From positions 41,239,917 to 41,303,916 of the forward strand of contig CM046298.1 of assembly GCA_025267735.1 (NCBI GenBank): a stretch of DNA of 64,000 bases, in the 5' to 3' direction. The first letter of the stretch is position 1. Each line of letters begins with the position of its first letter. Shown piece after piece: positions 37,030 to 48,500 of this stretch. The stretch comes from Mactra quadrangularis. Taxonomy: Eukaryota > Mollusca > Bivalvia > Venerida > Mactridae. The notes under the pieces were generated by a model, which saw nothing but the letters and a program-made list of their open reading frames with translations, made no database searches and was not told the origin of the DNA. Made by a program: the position numbers and the translations under genes.

Positions 37030-38765
37030 AACTATAGCAACACATTCGTGAACTTTGCTTCTTAGGTCTACGCCCTTGGGCTGGGAAACAGCCAGCCGAA
37101 ACTGAGGTTAGAAATAGTGGCATATTTGGATGAATATTTCTCCTGAAAACGAGTTTTCCCAGAATGACGACCCATGTTGCCTGAAAGAGAATAACTATAG
37201 ATACACATTCGTGAACTTTGCTTCTTGGGTCTAGGTCCCTGGGCCGGTTAACAGTTAGTCGAAACAGAGGTTCGAGTCTATTTAATAGACATATTGGCAT
37301 ATTTGAATGAATATTTTTTTTGAAAACGTGTTTTCCAGAATGACAACCCATGTTGCCTAAAAGGGAATAACTATACATACACATTCGTGAACTTCGCTTC
37401 TTAGGTCTACGCCCTGTGGCCGGGTAACAGTTAGCCGAAACAGAGGTTCGAGTCTATTTGATAAAAATATTGGCATATTTGAATGAATATTTCCTTTGAA
37501 AACGAGTTTTTACCAGAATGACGACCCATGTTGTCAGAAAGGGAATAACTATCGCATCACATTCGTGAACTTTGCTTCTTAGGTCTACGCCCTTGGGCTG
37601 GGAAACAGCCAGCCGAAACAGAGGTTCGAGTCTATTAGATAAAAATATCGGCATATTTGAATGAATATTTTTCTTGAAAACGAGTTTTCCCAGAATGACG
37701 ATCCATGTTACCTGAACGGGAATAACTATAGATACACAATCGTGAACTTCGCTTCTTAGGTCTACGCCCTTAGGCCGGATAACAGCCGAAACAGAGGTTC
37801 GAGTCTATTTGATATAAAAAGTGGCATATTTGGATAAATATTTTTCCTTTAAACGGGTTTTCCCAGAATTAGGACCTATACTATCAGAAAGGGAAAAACG
37901 ATAACTACACATTCGTGAACCTGCCTTCTTAGGTCTACGCCATTGGGCCGGGTAACAGCCAGCCGAAACAGAGGTTCGAGGCTATTTGATAGAAATGTTG
38001 GCATATTTGGATGAATATTTCTTTTGAAAACGAGTTTTCCCAGAATCACGACCCATGTTGTCAGAAACGAAATTACTATAGCAACACATTCCTGACCTTT
38101 GCTTCTTAGGTCTACGCCCTTGGGCCGGGTAACAGCCAGCCGAAACAGAGGTTCGAGTCTATTTGATAAAAATATTGGCATATTTGAATGAATATTTCTT
38201 TTGAAAACGAGCTTTCCCAGAATGACGGCCCATGTTATCAGAAAGGGAATAACTATCGTATCACATTCGTGAACTTTGCTACTTAGGTCTACGCCCTTGG
38301 GCCGGGTAACAGCCAGCCGAAACAGAGGTTCGAGGCTATTTGATAGAAATGTTGGCATATTTGGATGAATATTTCTTTTGAAAACGAGTTTTCCCAGAAT
38401 AACGACCCATGTTGTCAGAAACGAAATTACTATAGCAACACATTCCTGACCTTCGCTTCTTTGTCTACGCCCTTAGACCGGTAACAGCCAGCGAAACTGT
38501 GGTTCGAGTCTATTTGATAAAAATATGAATATTCCTTTTGAAAACGAATTTTCCCAGAATGAAGACCTATGTTGCCAGTAAAGGAATAAATATAAATACA
38601 CATTCGTGAACTCCACTTTTTAGGTCTACGCACTTGGGCCGGGTAACAGCCGAAACAGAGGTTCGAGTCTATTTGATAGATATATAGGCATATTTTAATG
38701 AATTATTCTCTTAAAACGAGTTTTCGAAGAATGACGATCCATTTTGTCAGAAAAGGAATAACTTT
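37030..38765 (-). repeat. 177-bp satellite, about ten copies
   Basis: GAAAACGAGTTTTCCCAGAA or close variants recur near 37145, 37320, 37496, 37676, 37850, 38027, 38204, 38380, 38538 and 38714. Each unit also holds ACATTCGTGAACTTTGCTTC, TAGGTCTACGCCCTTGGGCC and GAGGTTCGAGTCTATTTGAT. The typical unit is 176-177 bp, so the minus strand reads as a 59-residue repeat (core LEPLFRLAVTRPKGVDLRSK) across almost three units at 37876-38358. Indels in other units break the frame. No start, splice or signal context suggests a gene. Confidence 0.9.
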
Positions 38766-38769
38766 AACA

Positions 38770-40732
38770 CCTTTTATGTGTATCTATCTTTATGTGACAA
38801 CGCCCGTATCAGAAAAAGAGGTTCAAGTCTACATTTGTTTTTTTTAATGTGATCTTTCACCAAATTTTCTGATACGAACGAACGTTTGATAAATAACCTA
38901 CATCTGAAGTCATTTCCATCTTTGTATTCACTTCACTTTTACCGTTTCTGTGATTTGCGGCCACAATACTATATTACGGCCAGCCGTAACAGCCGTATTA
39001 CGGCTGGTGCGGCAGTTACGGCTGTTACGGCTAACTTCACACACGTTCATTTATCAGAGAGTTTTGAATACATCGAAACATAAACTGTATGCATATCTAT
39101 TATAAGCAATGAAGGAGTATTTTTTTCAAGTAAACTTGATTTAAAGTAATATTTTTATAATACTGATTTCAGTGGTTCTGATACATGTAGTCGAGTAAAC
39201 CTTTATTGCTAGATCATTTGATAAATACAACTAATTATCAATACAACAGCAACAGGAAGGTTATCCTGTCATAAAAGTGTACCCGATGTGCCTTGCTATG
39301 CACAGTGTATTATACAATCACACCAGCGGTCCCTATATCTGATAGCGCACATTATAGAATTAAGAAAAAAATACGTTAAAATCCAAAACTTTTGGAAAAA
39401 AGTGCAAAACAGACCAAAACTTCATTTAGATATTTTAAACATAAAAAATTCTCCGGAAACTAGAAATATTTAGCTTTTTCATGCCGTTTGCACAAATTTG
39501 ATCAAAGAACCGGAAAGGCTTTGTTTTTTAGCTTATATCAGCATGGGTATTTATTTTCCTTCTTATTCTATTGTAACGTGAGTAATCAAATAAAACCTTA
39601 AAACAGACCAAAACTTTATAATTTTACAAAAATATAAAAACAACCTATTGAAAGAAGAAAGTTTAAACTTTTTAGCATCATTTGCATAAAATTGATATCT
39701 TAAAAAATAAAAGAGATATGGCCGTTTAAAGAATTTTTCCCTATACTTTTCTATTGAAAATCGAAAATCGACTTGAGATCATGTATGGGTCTAAAAGTTG
39801 GACACGACGTATGTTTTTCCCGCAATGCGCGGCTGTCATTTGGCCATTCTCGTTCCCCGAGGTTATCATGATTCTCGATCTAACAAGTATCGAGAATCCT
39901 ACTAGACTCTGGGTGCGAGAATGTCATAAGGCTAGATTTAAGCTTTATGGACTCACCCTTTCTTAGCATGTTTATATGGTCCAATGAGTATCTGCGCTGG
40001 GGGGGGGGGGGGGCTCTAAGTTGCGGTCCTCAATCATTTTTGTGGCATAATCAGTCAGCATATTTATAAATCTTATAGCTGTCAGCCTGTCAGATCTGTA
40101 TTTGTTAAAGTAAGTGAATGTAGCTGGGCTTGAAAATGTCCTACACTACGGACGCGTACTCTAGCCATTGATGGACTCACAATTGTTCGACAGATCTACA
40201 GCGTTATTTACTTTCAAGGGGAGCATGCTACATATCGTACTTTGTAGTAAAGCTTAAGGATTTACATTATCAAATGTCATTCGGAACACCTCGACAATCG
40301 TCAATTTTAAGGAATCACCCGAATGAATTTAACGTATGCGAACGTTGGTAAAAGTAAAAGTAAAGTAGCTACTATGGCTGTTCATACTTCAAATGTGTTT
40401 GATTAGATACATGTTTGTTGTGCCGTTATTTGGTGCTAAACGTCATTAGTATATAATGAGAAAACAAAAAGATATTAATTTGCACAAATAATTAAGAAAG
40501 AAAAATGCTCGTTAGGTAGATATCACTTTAAGGTTTACTGTCGTAGCTTGTTTTGTCAAATGTGTTACAAAACATAATTGGACCCTTTTGTTTAAAAAAA
40601 AACATTCACCCTGTAATATTTATCGAATAAGCAAATTTAAGATATACATGTAAGTTAATAGATCATTATGCCTATAATCTACTCGTATGTTATGATCTGA
40701 AGTGAAGTTGTTTTGTTTTGTAAGATTTTAAT
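38770..40732. other. No gene recognised
   Basis: Apart from the local inverted repeat near 39000, a 15-base G run (39999-40013) and a TTCTCGAT...ATCGAGAAT dyad near 39869-39897, nothing is recognised. Confidence 0.4.
38970..39032. repeat. Local inverted repeat of AGCCGTAACAGCCG
   Basis: CAGCCGTAACAGCCGTATTA is followed by GCAGTTACGGCTGTTACGGC, so the DNA can fold on itself. It is GC-rich against an AT-rich background and may be a MITE end. Confidence 0.5.
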
Positions 40733-41060
40733 GAGGGTCCGTCCGCTCCATATGAATGCATTATGTGCAGACCCCAGAGTGTGAGCTTTCACCCCTTGAA
40801 AGATTGTATTTGAGGCCTAAATATAGGTCATATTCAGAAAAGTTGACCCAATAAAATTCATACCAGGTTCTGTATTTAAATTACCAAATGTTTTTTTTTT
40901 AATTTTGTGTTTTACCAAAGATGGATAATCTCCTTTTTGCTAATTCAGCACTTAAATTTTGGAGATTCTCCTAGTTAGATTATGTGAATTACCCTAGGTT
41001 GTTTATTTGATGATTAGAATCATGTGCCTGAGTATGTTTGTGTGCTTTTGTTGAAACCTA
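40733..41060 (+). repeat. Interspersed repeat related to 10.6-10.8 kb
   Basis: AGGGTCCGTCCG opens both copies. Later shared blocks include CCAAAGAT, TAATCTCCT, TTGCTAAT-like, GGAGATT and a final GTGCC-GAGTATGTT phrase. Sequence between these blocks is diverged. It appears to be a second copy of part of the nested element at 10.5-11.6 kb. Confidence 0.5.
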
Positions 41061-41234
41061 CTCTACATATACTACATGTCTGTTACACTAAATGTATATA
41101 AAATCAAATTATTGTCCGTTTTTTTCTCAACTGTCAAAGCTTGAATAATTTCACGGTGACTGAATGCATTGTTTACGTTCTGGTGGCCTTATTATCATTA
41201 AATATATCTTGACTAAAACATACCATATGGCATA

Positions 41235-41395
41235 AGTAGATACAATATACTTGGACCAGGTCTGCCCTAGTGCGCCTGTATTTGAGACTAGGTAATCCTA
41301 ATTCTCTTATCTCTCACTGTAACCAAGTCCTTCTAATCCCTTTATGAGTCTGGTGGCTTTTCTTTGAAGCAATCGTTCTCTGTGCCTAACATACA
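41235..41395 (-). pseudogene. LINE reverse-transcriptase C-terminal fragment
   Basis: Read backwards the sequence gives RHRERLLQRKATRLIKGLEG then LGYSER, a frame break, then RELGLPSLKYRRTRADLVQV. This matches the conserved end of many non-LTR retrotransposon ORFs (pattern RRATKLI...YEERL..L.L.SL.YRR.R.D). One frameshift and the short length show a dead fragment. Confidence 0.7.
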
Positions 41396-41589
41396 TGTAT
41401 ATCTAATGGTTATATGCAAGTATGCCCCCTCCCAGAGAAAAATATCCTGGATCCCCCTGATATAGTCCAACAATATTATCCTTTATATAAGCCTTTGTCT
41501 TTTAAAAAGTGACATGTTCCTTTTATATTTGCTTGCCCCAACTATTAAGATCATAAATATTTAAGTACGGTAATTGTGTGGTACAAAAG

Positions 41590-41632
41590 TTTGAACCCCC
41601 GTGTAAAAACATCCTGGATCTGCCCCTGTGAT
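41590..41632 (+). mobile_element. GGCGGATC-type MITE right-end fragment
   Basis: CATCCTGGATCTGCCCCTG matches the right end of the element at 48153-48415 (CCTAGATCTGCCCCTG). Confidence 0.45.
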
Positions 41633-41672
41633 ATAAATAGTTATCAGTATATAGCTTTGTACATGGATTTTC

Positions 41673-41897
41673 ATTTATTTATTGGAGTTAACGCTGTATC
41701 AACACAATTTAGGTCATTTCACGGCGTCCAGCGCACCTAACCTAGCTTTCCTGGACCATTGTCTATAACCAGTACTCACCTACCCTTCCACAAGGCCGGA
41801 AAATTCTCCATATTATCTAATCAATGGAGGAAAATCGACATTATTGTCAAATTTTCATGGGATATAACCTCCCCGGGTGGGATTCGAACCCGCACCC
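41673..41897 (-). mobile_element. SINE family A, copy 6, head truncated
   Basis: Trailer and body are well preserved (GGAGTTAACGCTGTATCAAC on the plus strand). It stops after GGGATTCGAACCCGCACCC, so only the B-box half of the tRNA-like head remains. Confidence 0.8.
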
Positions 41898-42158
41898 TGA
41901 TTGTGCCATAAACTTTCCATAAACAGGGCAACCAGCAAATACTGGAAGTGACATTGCCAAAATATGATAGGACCGACAAAGATTCAATGCTGCCCATGAC
42001 AATGATAGAGTGGGGCTAGAAGTCCAGAACTAGTATGATTTCAATGCTTGTTGCTGTATTAAAGCAAATTAGATGTAAGAGGTCTAAACATTTTTAGTGA
42101 ATTCCAATTAGATCTAATAACAACACTAAATATCAGATTATTTTGATATTCATAATAA

Positions 42159-42164
42159 TTTATT
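42159..42164 (-). terminator. Possible poly(A) signal of IDS
   Basis: AATAAA on the minus strand, about 420 bp beyond the IDS stop codon. It lies in AT-rich DNA, where this hexamer occurs often by chance, so the assignment is tentative. Confidence 0.3.
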
Positions 42165-42582
42165 CAATAACGTAATTTTAGATTTTGTTAGAAAAATATA
42201 ATAAAATCATACATAAACATTTATAAAAAATATAGACAATATTTTAAAGATAGCTCCAGATCCCAAATCCGTTAAAGGAATATGGTGACATCTTAAGCAC
42301 TAGAATATTCAGATTTAACAACTCAAGTAAAAGTAAAAGGCAAGTCTCAGAAGCATATCTGGAACAGAAGTGCCATTTTATATTTCTTACACTCTTTAGT
42401 TTCGTTGGCCTAAAAATGTTTACTATTCATTTACAACTTTAAGCAAGATTCTAAGATCAAATTAGTAAGAGATAAAAAAAATAATAAGATCTAGGTTCCA
42501 TACAATTAATTAAATATCATATTCACAGTCATGTGCTTTGTATAAGGCTGAAACAAATAACTAGTAAAGTTCCTTGCTAACT

Positions 42583-45500
42583 TCATGTCTTAGCATATCT
42601 CCATCCTAAATGTAATTTATGTGATAAACTCTTCACAAGATCAAAGTATTGTTTCACACCAGCCAGATTAATATTTTCTTCACCATCAAGATCATGGTTA
42701 TATAGTTCTCTGGCATGAACTTTGGACCAGTCCATTTTGAAAGAGGTGTGATTAAAATTAACCCATTCAGTATAACGATATCTTGAAGATCTCATGGAAT
42801 AGCCCATTATAGCAATGTCTTTTAGATGAGGTTTATCACTGTCTTCCATTGGAATGTCAGAAGGTCTTGGATATTGGCTAAATGCAGCAGTCTTCAAGAA
42901 AAAAATTTTGTCTGGTAAATTTTGACAAAAATCACTATCATGAAAATCTGCCATCATTTTGGAGTAGTCTTTTTTTGACATATTGTTCATTTCAAACATA
43001 GCATTAATAGAAGTTCTGTAGATCAATGGGGCTAAACTTGACCCTTCAGTACACAGAACAACTGTCGATTTTTCTGGGCAAGTAGATGGCACTTTTATAG
43101 AAGCAAGCTCAGCAAGTGTTGGAAATATATCCACAAGCTCCGCCAGTTCTGATGTCTTATGATTTGTGAACTTCATTTTTGAATTATTCTGCCATTCAGT
43201 AGAAGCTTTATAATCTGTGTCTCTGAGGAGCTTGATATTTGAAAATGGTCTGTTATGTTCAGAAGAAGTAATACCAGGTACATAGAACATTAGAGGTACT
43301 CTAGTTGATACTTCAAAGTTACTGTATTTAGACCATTCTTGGTGTTCACCAAGAGACCAACCTGAAATTACAAGTAAGTGTAATTATAAATGTAAAAAAA
43401 CTTTACCATTTTATGAGTTGGACATGAAGGAAATGGGCCACTTTTTGCCTTTTATGATATGGTAGGTCTATTCCACCATCAGTTTGTATTTCAGTACTGG
43501 AAGACTAAAAGGATTCAATTGGTCCAAATTATTCTGGGAAATTGTCTTTCAGGAAAAATATTTGAACCTCTATCCCAGTAGCCATAGCAATTCAGGGTCT
43601 TTTGTAAGTAGTAAATTTCAATTTCAATGAGTTATATTTTCCAATGTGGTTTAAAAAACTTTTTAGGGGCTTAAAATAAAATATGTTCATCTGCCACTAA
43701 TTTTAGCACTCAATAGTGTGATTTCTTTCCTAATTTTGAGGCTAGGGTTATAACACATCAAAACATGAATTTGACTTGTCAATTGTTAAACATGGGTCTG
43801 TATTTGCAATAACCAAGCAAGGTCATTATAGCAGAATTTAACTGTATTATAAAACAAGCACAAATGTATTTTATACAAGTATACATACCATGATCTCCAA
43901 CAAATGAAATGATAGTATTGTTATCCAAGCCATACTCATGTAATTTTGATAGAAGTATTCCTATCTGGTCATCCATGTATGAGGTAGCAGCAAAATAACT
44001 TTGACGTATAAGTTGACTAAACTCTCTAGGTACTGGACCATAGGGAAAACTTATATTTAAACTTTGTACATCCTCTCTTTCACGTATATCTGTCCATGGA
44101 TTCCAAGCTACTGTTGGAAGTTTACTTGGATAGGCTGGGTTTGGAACTTGAGGAACTTTATCCAAAGGATATAAATCTGTAATAGAAACAAAAAGAAAAT
44201 ATTAACATAAGTACATCGTGGAAGTTTAGTTTTATATAGTATCAAATCTTTTGATACTAAGTCTATACATACAGTAATGTATAATTTACTTAGTACATGT
44301 TCACTTATAACTAAATAAATTTTAATAAATTGTGCATTTTCCATTCAATCATTGATAAATATACATACAGGGAAAATCAAACAAATATTGAGTATCTAAA
44401 TCAGCGAGGTTGTTGTATCAGCCACTGGCAGTAGAGTCAGTCATCTATATTAATTGATATTGGGATTAAAACATGGGACCCCTCACAAGCACTCCAGACT
44501 GAGCTATTCAACTGTTTACATATCCTTCTTTCCATAATGCGAAAGCACAAATACTGTGACATATATATCATATAAGCAAATACAAACCTAAATATTGCCT
44601 GGGATATTTAAGTGGTATATGAGGTTTATGGAAACCAACAGCAAGAAAGAATGGTTGTAGTCTATTTAAAGACATATTCTTTAATACATTTACAGCATAT
44701 TGTGTACTCTGTAGATCTGGTAATGTTTTCTCTGGCATTTTATCTACATCTACAGGACATACTAGATTCATATGTAGTTTACCATCGGATCCTGGACATA
44801 CCTGAAACAAATATAACAAGGAATCAGATTTAAACACGCAGAGTCATGCACCAAAAAACTTAACCAAGAAATTTATAAGTAGTATAAAAGAGCTATAATC
44901 ATATCAAAGGTCATGCTAGGGTTATGAACCTTGGTATTTGACCTCCAATAGTAACCCAGTACACATGTGAATCCCTTCAGTAGTTTCAAAGATATAAAAA
45001 TGCAGCACCTAAAAACTTAAACAAGAAGTGTAATGCCGATGCACAAGGATAGCCCCACTATTCAAATAGTCAAGCTAAAAATGGTAGAAATCCTACCCAA
45101 ATTCAATTAGTGGCCAGTTTCTCCAATATAAATCATTCTATTTCACAGGTTTACATATGCATGCATATCCGATGAAACTAACATCTTTGGCAAATGCTTA
45201 AAATAAACTCACAGGTGGATAGTTTATAATTTTTGCCTTTCACTACATAACATTATAAATTGGGCTAGTGCTCAAAAAAGTTTAAAGCAAAGATTGTAAT
45301 TATATTCTATGCACACAAAATAACTAAATTAATTTGCAGAATAGTCAGTGAAGACTTATCTTACTATTCCTTTCTATTTAAACTTTTTGTCAACATAATT
45401 AGGATTGTTGAATGGTGGCCACTGCACCTCAATAAGCTTTTTTTGACACTTTTCTTTAACCAGTGCTAACCTACCCTTCCACAAGGCAGTCAACTATAGA

Positions 45501-48500
45501 CCCAGTAGGGATTTCAGTTACTGCGAACGTTACAGAACATTCCGTAACGATACATTCAGAACTCCTCGGCCATTTGCTGCGAATAATCTCTGACATATTT
45601 AGATGCTATTTTGAAACTACCGGTATTGAAGTAAACAAATATATGGCCGAGGATTTCCGAATGTATCGTTATGTAACGTTCTGTAACGTTTTGTGTACTT
45701 GAACACGCTACAGTTCAAAGCTATCTTAACAAACAATTTAAGAACTTCATATTTCTTACACATAACAGGCCTACCTAAATGTATTAAATAAAAATCAAAA
45801 ATTAAATGACGAATACACATACCTTAGACATTTTATATTTCTGTGTAGAAGGATGATAAGCTGGTACTGACCAACTGTATGGATAATCATCAGTATAGTT
45901 ACTACTTTTACCTAAAATATATGTTCAATATAAGTAAAGTAAGGGCTGGATAAAACAAACATGTATATATCACAGGGTGAGAAAAGATATACAGCCTCAC
46001 TGGCGCTTCCTGCATGTTTTTGGCATTATATCAATGAAGACAGCTAAACACTTTTATGCATATGTACAGTTTGCCTCTAAAGAATTTATACACTGGTGTC
46101 CAAAAGTTTCTTCACACATGTAATATTTTCATATTTCACCGAAAACTTGATTTTTTGTATAGAATTCAATTATTATGAATTAAAGTCATTTTTCATTATA
46201 TAACTACATTTTGACAAATAGGGAGAATGAAAGAATATAATGGAGTGTTCATGTTGAAATGTACATTAGCTGTGAAATTAACAACAACATTTGAAGTATA
46301 TCTAAATTTATTGTAAAATATCAAAAATGAAACTTTTGGACCCCAGTGTATCATTCTCCAGGTCCCAATCTGTAAGAAATTTCAGATTTTTGTTGGTCAT
46401 AATTTGGGCTCTAGAATCAAATCTGAGAGCAGAAGGTCAGGTTTTGGGGCTTGTAGTATGTTTAAAGGGAAACAACTCCTACAACTTTATTTCCTAACCA
46501 TTAAAATGCATGTATTATGTATATATACTTACACTCACTATAATCAACACAGTTCTATGGGTCTCGACAGTAAACATCTAAGTTCTTTATACTAATTATT
46601 ACCTGCTATACATTTACCTATACCATAAAAACATAACAGGGTTCAATGCTTTTTTTTTCTAAAATAGTGGAAGATTTACTCTTTTGCCTATAGAGTGGTC
46701 TATCCTTTTAAAGCAATTAGTTTACCAATATACAAGTCGGAAACAGTACAGTAAAGTGTAGTAAAATAATATCAACAGAAACTACTGGAATATCATAGGA
46801 TCAGCTATTGAGCACTAAAATGCTTACCTGGATGAAAGACTTTTCCAACAGATGCTGTAAAGTAGCCATTATTTTTAAAATGTTGTGGTAGTGTTGTAAA
46901 GTTACCAGCTACCTTACGCCAGTAAGAGTAGAAATCATAAAGATGTGTTGAATCTGGTCTTCTACTAGTTAACAATGATACTCTACTGGGTCCACATAAT
47001 GCTTGCTATAAAAAAAAAACACCAAAAAATAATTAGACAATGTTGTGATTTCTCTCAACAGTATGTGATCATTTTACTGAGGGTTATATGATTCCAGAAA
47101 AATGTGTAGTACGATATAAATCTATTATTATACCAAAGGTATAATGTGGCCATTACTCACTAACCCTCAAGCTAACTTTTATGGCAACATAGACTATTGT
47201 CTGCTTAGTACAAGGGAAGTAGTGCGTTTGATGCATTTTTAGAGTTCCAAATTGCACTCTTCACATATAACCCACTAGCAATTGTTAGATAGCATCATTA
47301 GATTGTCAATTTGTCATACATACATTTAAGCTCCAGGAATTCTAAGATGAATACTGGTGAGGAGAGGGTAAAGTATCAGATGTATAATACAACACTTGTA
47401 CGTCCATGTCTTAAAGCTAGTTTTCATGGCAATGCCATAGTGTGTCTACTGTTGACTCAGAAGGTCATGAGTTTGATCACAGCCCAAACCATACATTTTC
47501 ATCAGATTACACTTTTCTGTACTCAAGTTTTTGAAGGAAATTGGGATTTATAATATGGTTTATCTTTTTTCAGAATTTATAAGAAAACTAGCAATGAACC
47601 AGGGACCCACTGGAATAGTTTCTGTCACTGGCAGCGCTTGAATGGTCACTTAAGACTTGTTATATTATAAATACAGTATATTCTGGAAGGTTTAGAAATT
47701 TTAGATCAAGATTAGATGAAGTTCATCTCAAAACTGACAGCATCCTTTGATAAAAAAATCATCAATTTATCTTTGATTAAATTGGTCTCAGACACATACA
47801 CAGCAACAAACTATGCTATATGCTAGAAGTAACAATCACTTATGTATAACTGGGTACATATGTTTTATTGACTTATTACATTTACCTGGCAATAAGCATT
47901 TTTGAACACAACAGAATGATGAGCCAGTGTATCAATACTTGGTGTTTTCATATACGACTCATCATAACATCCTAAAGTAGGACGTAGATCATCTACTATA
48001 ATAAACAATACATTTAGTCTTGGTGTATTCTTCTTGCATTCTGAAAACAAAAAATCAGTAAATGAATAATCATGTAATGTGTGCATGTAATGTGTATTCA
48101 CTGTTCCTCGATATGCCTAGATCTGTGAACTCTGAAAGGGTTATATTAAGCTCATAGGCGGATCTAGCAGGGGGTCAAGGGGGTCAGGACCCCCCAGAAT
48201 TTCCAAAATGTACCTGTCCATTAGTGTATTTCTTGACTGTAAGTCATTTTTAAGTAGCAAGAAGCAATTTTTCTTGATGCTTAACATAGAATTTATGGTT
48301 ATGTAGTTTCTATTATTAATATGCAGCATTATTTTGCAAAATGTGTATATTGAGGCTGTGGTTTCAAAGTTAGACCCCCCCCCCCCCTAGAAAAAAATTC
48401 CTAGATCTGCCCCTGAAGCTAGGACTATGCACATACATAGTATCATTGCAAGTGACTGACAACTGTCTTACAGTACATGAGATAGGCAGAAGAAAGAAAA

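Noticed and set aside
36923..38633. Gene encoding 59-residue repeats on the minus strand
   Set aside because: The frame is kept only in part of the array and is broken by indels elsewhere. There is no start context or splice signal. It is kept as a finding, not as a CDS.
39999..40013. G-quadruplex element
   Set aside because: A single 15-base G run (and 12 G at 53644-53655 near an ERI1 donor site) is more simply a homopolymer; no G-run spacing typical of regulatory quadruplexes is present.
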